From the NCBI GenBank assembly GCA_019649035.1, contig BMAT01008020.1, positions 70,616-103,176 on the forward strand: a DNA stretch of 32,561 nucleotides. The letters run 5' to 3'. A model generated the notes under the pieces. It was not told the DNA's origin. It ran no database searches and saw nothing but the letters and a program-made list of their open reading frames with translations. This document shows, one piece after another, positions 29,652-32,561 of the stretch. Source of the DNA: Elysia marginata (Eukaryota > Mollusca > Gastropoda > Plakobranchidae). The translations under genes were made by a program, and so were the position numbers. Position 1 is the first letter of the stretch. Every line of letters starts with the position of its first letter.

Positions 29652-32520
29652 CTGGTCAAGTAGGAACACAAAAGGAATATGTGAAATTATTTTTTTTCAA
29701 ATTAATAAAAAAACCCATCTGCAATCAGGAAATACTCAGCATTTATATTTTAGTTATGGCTACAATATGTTTGATAATATACTTAGCTAACTTTCTTTTT
29801 TTTAAATTATAAGAAAAGGAGAAAAAAAAACATCAGCCAAAGTATGGCGTTCCCCAGAAATGTCTCTGCTTGCCAAAATTTGATATTTAGAGATATTTGT
29901 ATGGCTTGAAATGTTAAGACTCTTTAAAAAGTTTGATATCTTGATTATGAGCTGAGTTATTGAACTTGGAAGAGTAGCATGTCACTGAGACCTATCTTCA
30001 TGAAAATGAAGAAAAATGCATTTTAAGATTTCAAATTGTGAGATTAATTGAATGTCTCTTTTTCAGCTTTTATAGCTCTTTGTGATGAGATACATCATAA
30101 ATTTTCATTTTAGTCTAGCCAAGTAGTAAAAAAAATGTCAAAATCTGATAGAAAAGGTCCGTTTTTGAAATATGATCGTTTGCACAAGTGGATTCTTTAG
30201 CGGGAGCACTACACATTATCAGTGAAAACAATAAAACCATTAAAAGAGAAATAATAATTGACATAATGATTTTGATAATAATGTTTTTTTTTTAATCATG
30301 AAACCTTCTTAAAACTAGGTAAAAAGAAGAATACTTTCAAAACTGTAGAGAGAATGAAATTTGAACAGAACAAGCCAAAAATTAATCCTGATTTGGCAAA
30401 ATATGCAATTTTGAATGTTTGCGACTCCAATACCAATAAGATTTACACATCTATGAGCACTAGTACTCTTCACTGTTAGTGTGGTGATTTTTTACTATAA
30501 TTTTTTTCCACCATACGATTCTCTATGAAAATCATTTTTAATAGTTCTAGATGGCTTTGTTTTGAAAGTTTCAATATTCGAAGCAAGCAGTACCAATTAT
30601 GCTACAGCTTTCAGCATCCTGTTTTTTATATAATCTAAATCATACTTTCTTAGACATATTGCCCTCAATCATTGCAGTGTACAGACTTCATACCTCATAA
30701 AACAAAATTCATATTGTAGAATTTCAAGCACAAGTGCTCTATAAAATAAAGAATATCATATCCAATGAGATTTAAGAAAAAATATCCCAAATTACTCTTG
30801 AAATGAGATTCATACTCATACAAGCAATAGTAAGAAAAAAATTCTGATGGTTTTTTTAATAGCATGTAAAAAAATCGGGTGTCGTAAGGATCAAGCTCAT
30901 TTCTTGGAAAAAAAAATATTTTTTGCATGTAGCACAAAAAACTTAAATAAAAAAGATAGCAAAAAATGTATATTGCTGAAAATAGACTTTTTTTAAAAAT
31001 GACTTTTCCAAAATATCATAAATGGTGCAGGCCATTTTTACAAATGGCAAGGCATTGGATTCGTGCAAACTAGAAATATCTATTTTGATCCATATTTGAA
31101 TATGTATGTACATAATGAGGAGAACTGTTTGAAAAAAAATGAACAAATAACCTTCCCAAAGCTGGCAAAAAAATGTATTCCATTAGATGCATGAAAAATT
31201 TTGGTTGCTCCATTAAAAAAAAACAAGAAAACTGAACATACAACAGCTATTTCTGCTGGCATATTTACACACTACAGACATTTTAAAATTTGAGAACTGG
31301 AAACAAAATGTCACCAAAGAAGCACACATAGTTTGTTTTCAATGAGAAAAATTAAGTAAAAATAAGAGAAGACGAAACCTTTGGAGGATAAACAGCAAAG
31401 ATGTACCACAAACTGCTAAGGAGAAGAAAGTAAACTTGAAAGATTCAGGCTTTCAGGAACAGAAAAAAACCAGTTCAAATTCAGATCTCACAGCAAAACA
31501 ATTAACCCTCTGACAATCTATCATTGCCAAATGGTAAAAAGGAATTCCAAAAACAAGGTTTACTAAACAAAATGTAGTAGAAGAGGGGCTATTTCAGTTA
31601 AATAACAAAGCTTCTATTTTGCTGTCATTTTTTTAAATATCAAATATACCTGGCAAGGCAGAAAATTCACTTTTGCTATATGAAGTGTTGCATCTCAACT
31701 CTTGTAAAACTAGAAACATTTTAATTTCAAGGGCCATCACAATAAGGGTAAACAAAAGAGACACAAAAAAATGTTTAGACCAGCAATCCATGATATTGGG
31801 TGATCTGAAAGAAAGTTGTTAGGATATTTCATGCAATTTGGGTGGAAGGCATATTTGGTGATATCAAGGTTGTTAGAAAGGGATATTTTAAGAAGGGCAT
31901 GCATTCCAATAATACTGTGGCTAAATTTTCAGGTGTTTTGAGTGTTGATTTGCCGTTTTGGAATGTTGATTTGCCACATTATTGGCAAAGGAAAAGAAGA
32001 AGGACAATAAATTTGTGAAATTTAGGAAAGTTGCATCAAAAAATGAATAGATCAGGTGGCATTGAGACCAACATTGTTCAGATAAACAGCAATATAACTG
32101 GGTGAACTGGTAACAGAAGAGGGAAAGGCAAGACAGGGGCAAATTAAAGTAAATCATAACAGGTCCTATACACACCTTGAAGAGACAAAAGAACGGTCAT
32201 TACATATAGCATAAAAAACATAGGAAAACAGTAAGGAATGTTCAAATGAGGTAGCAAACCAAGAGCTTCCATGAATAAGCTCTAGCATCAGCAAAATAAA
32301 GAAGCATATTTATACTCACACTGATATTGAAACGATTATTGCCCTGTTGAAGTAATTTTGTGTTCAAAGATCTTGTTCAGTCATTCAAAAATCTAATATA
32401 TAATATATTTAAGATGATTTGAACCATATGTACTGTGAGGATACGTTTTTGAGGTTAAACAGATGACAATTGTTTGCCATCAATGATTCAAAATTGCATT
32501 TTTTTAACAAAATAAAAGAC

Positions 32521-32561
<41 letters not shown>
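29652..32561. other. Intron upstream of exon 1 seen (partial), no gene found
   Basis: It is AT-rich sequence without family-like coding on either strand. The only structures noticed are a duplicated TGTTGATTTGCC at about 31943-31976 and the terminal (GA)n run. The next upstream dynein exon must lie beyond the window or is too short to recognise. Confidence 0.7.
32520..32561. repeat. (GA)n run at the right edge of the window
   Basis: About 40 bp of GA units with one AA interruption, cut by the window end. Confidence 0.95.

Noticed and set aside
30695-31262. Minus-strand open frames rich in Phe, Ile and Leu
   Set aside because: They have AT-rich intron composition, no splice-compatible dynein similarity and no domain.
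32320-32343. A possible 24-bp micro-exon on the minus strand with a strong GTGAGT donor and a CAACAG end
   Set aside because: The encoded residues (GNNRFNIS) do not resemble the heavy-chain sequence expected before RNRHW, and the acceptor lacks a pyrimidine tract.

Overview
This is a eukaryotic, almost certainly metazoan, AT-rich window. It holds the middle part of one very large gene on the minus strand, a divergent dynein heavy chain. I assembled 36 exons by hand, running from 29651 (5' side) down to 194 (3' side). Each internal boundary has AG/GT signals and the phases agree throughout, so the exons join into one uninterrupted frame of 5,060 bases, about 1,686 codons. The gene runs off both ends. 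The N-terminal tail lies beyond the right edge. The rest of AAA4, the stalk, the microtubule-binding domain and AAA5-6 lie beyond the left edge.

In transcript order, exons 1-11 encode the linker, with a disordered insert. Exons 12-13 encode a short Ser-rich and acidic spacer. Exons 14-18 encode AAA1 and its tail, exons 19-28 encode AAA2, and exons 29-35 encode AAA3. Exon 36 enters AAA4. Walker A and Walker B residues survive in AAA1 and AAA3, but the sensor motifs that are nearly invariant in ordinary cytoplasmic and axonemal dyneins are changed. Several charged or low-complexity insertions are also present. The overall impression is a DNHD1-type or other atypical dynein heavy chain rather than a standard DNAH1-17 motor. 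That assignment is from memory of family motifs and is not proven.

Introns are 0.2-2.3 kb and hold most of the other structure. One minisatellite of eight ~55-bp units (1478-1911) copies the 3' end of exon 33 together with its splice donor. A second, of about three ~65-bp units (23942-24135), starts on the splice acceptor of exon 9. A tRNA-derived SINE (4376-5137, minus) is interrupted by a 5'-truncated non-LTR retrotransposon (4612-5063, plus) with an 11-bp target-site duplication. A second SINE of what looks like the same family lies at 10685-10965. There is also a 263-bp MITE-like element with 37-bp inverted ends (26968-27230), a 90-nt near-perfect hairpin (16675-16764) and several AT-rich trinucleotide microsatellites. 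No second protein gene, tRNA, rRNA or CRISPR array was found.

The host is probably a lophotrochozoan, perhaps a gastropod mollusc. This is inferred from the SINE and LINE types, base composition and intron style. The window begins in a C homopolymer and ends in a (GA)n run, so it may be a whole contig that broke at simple repeats.
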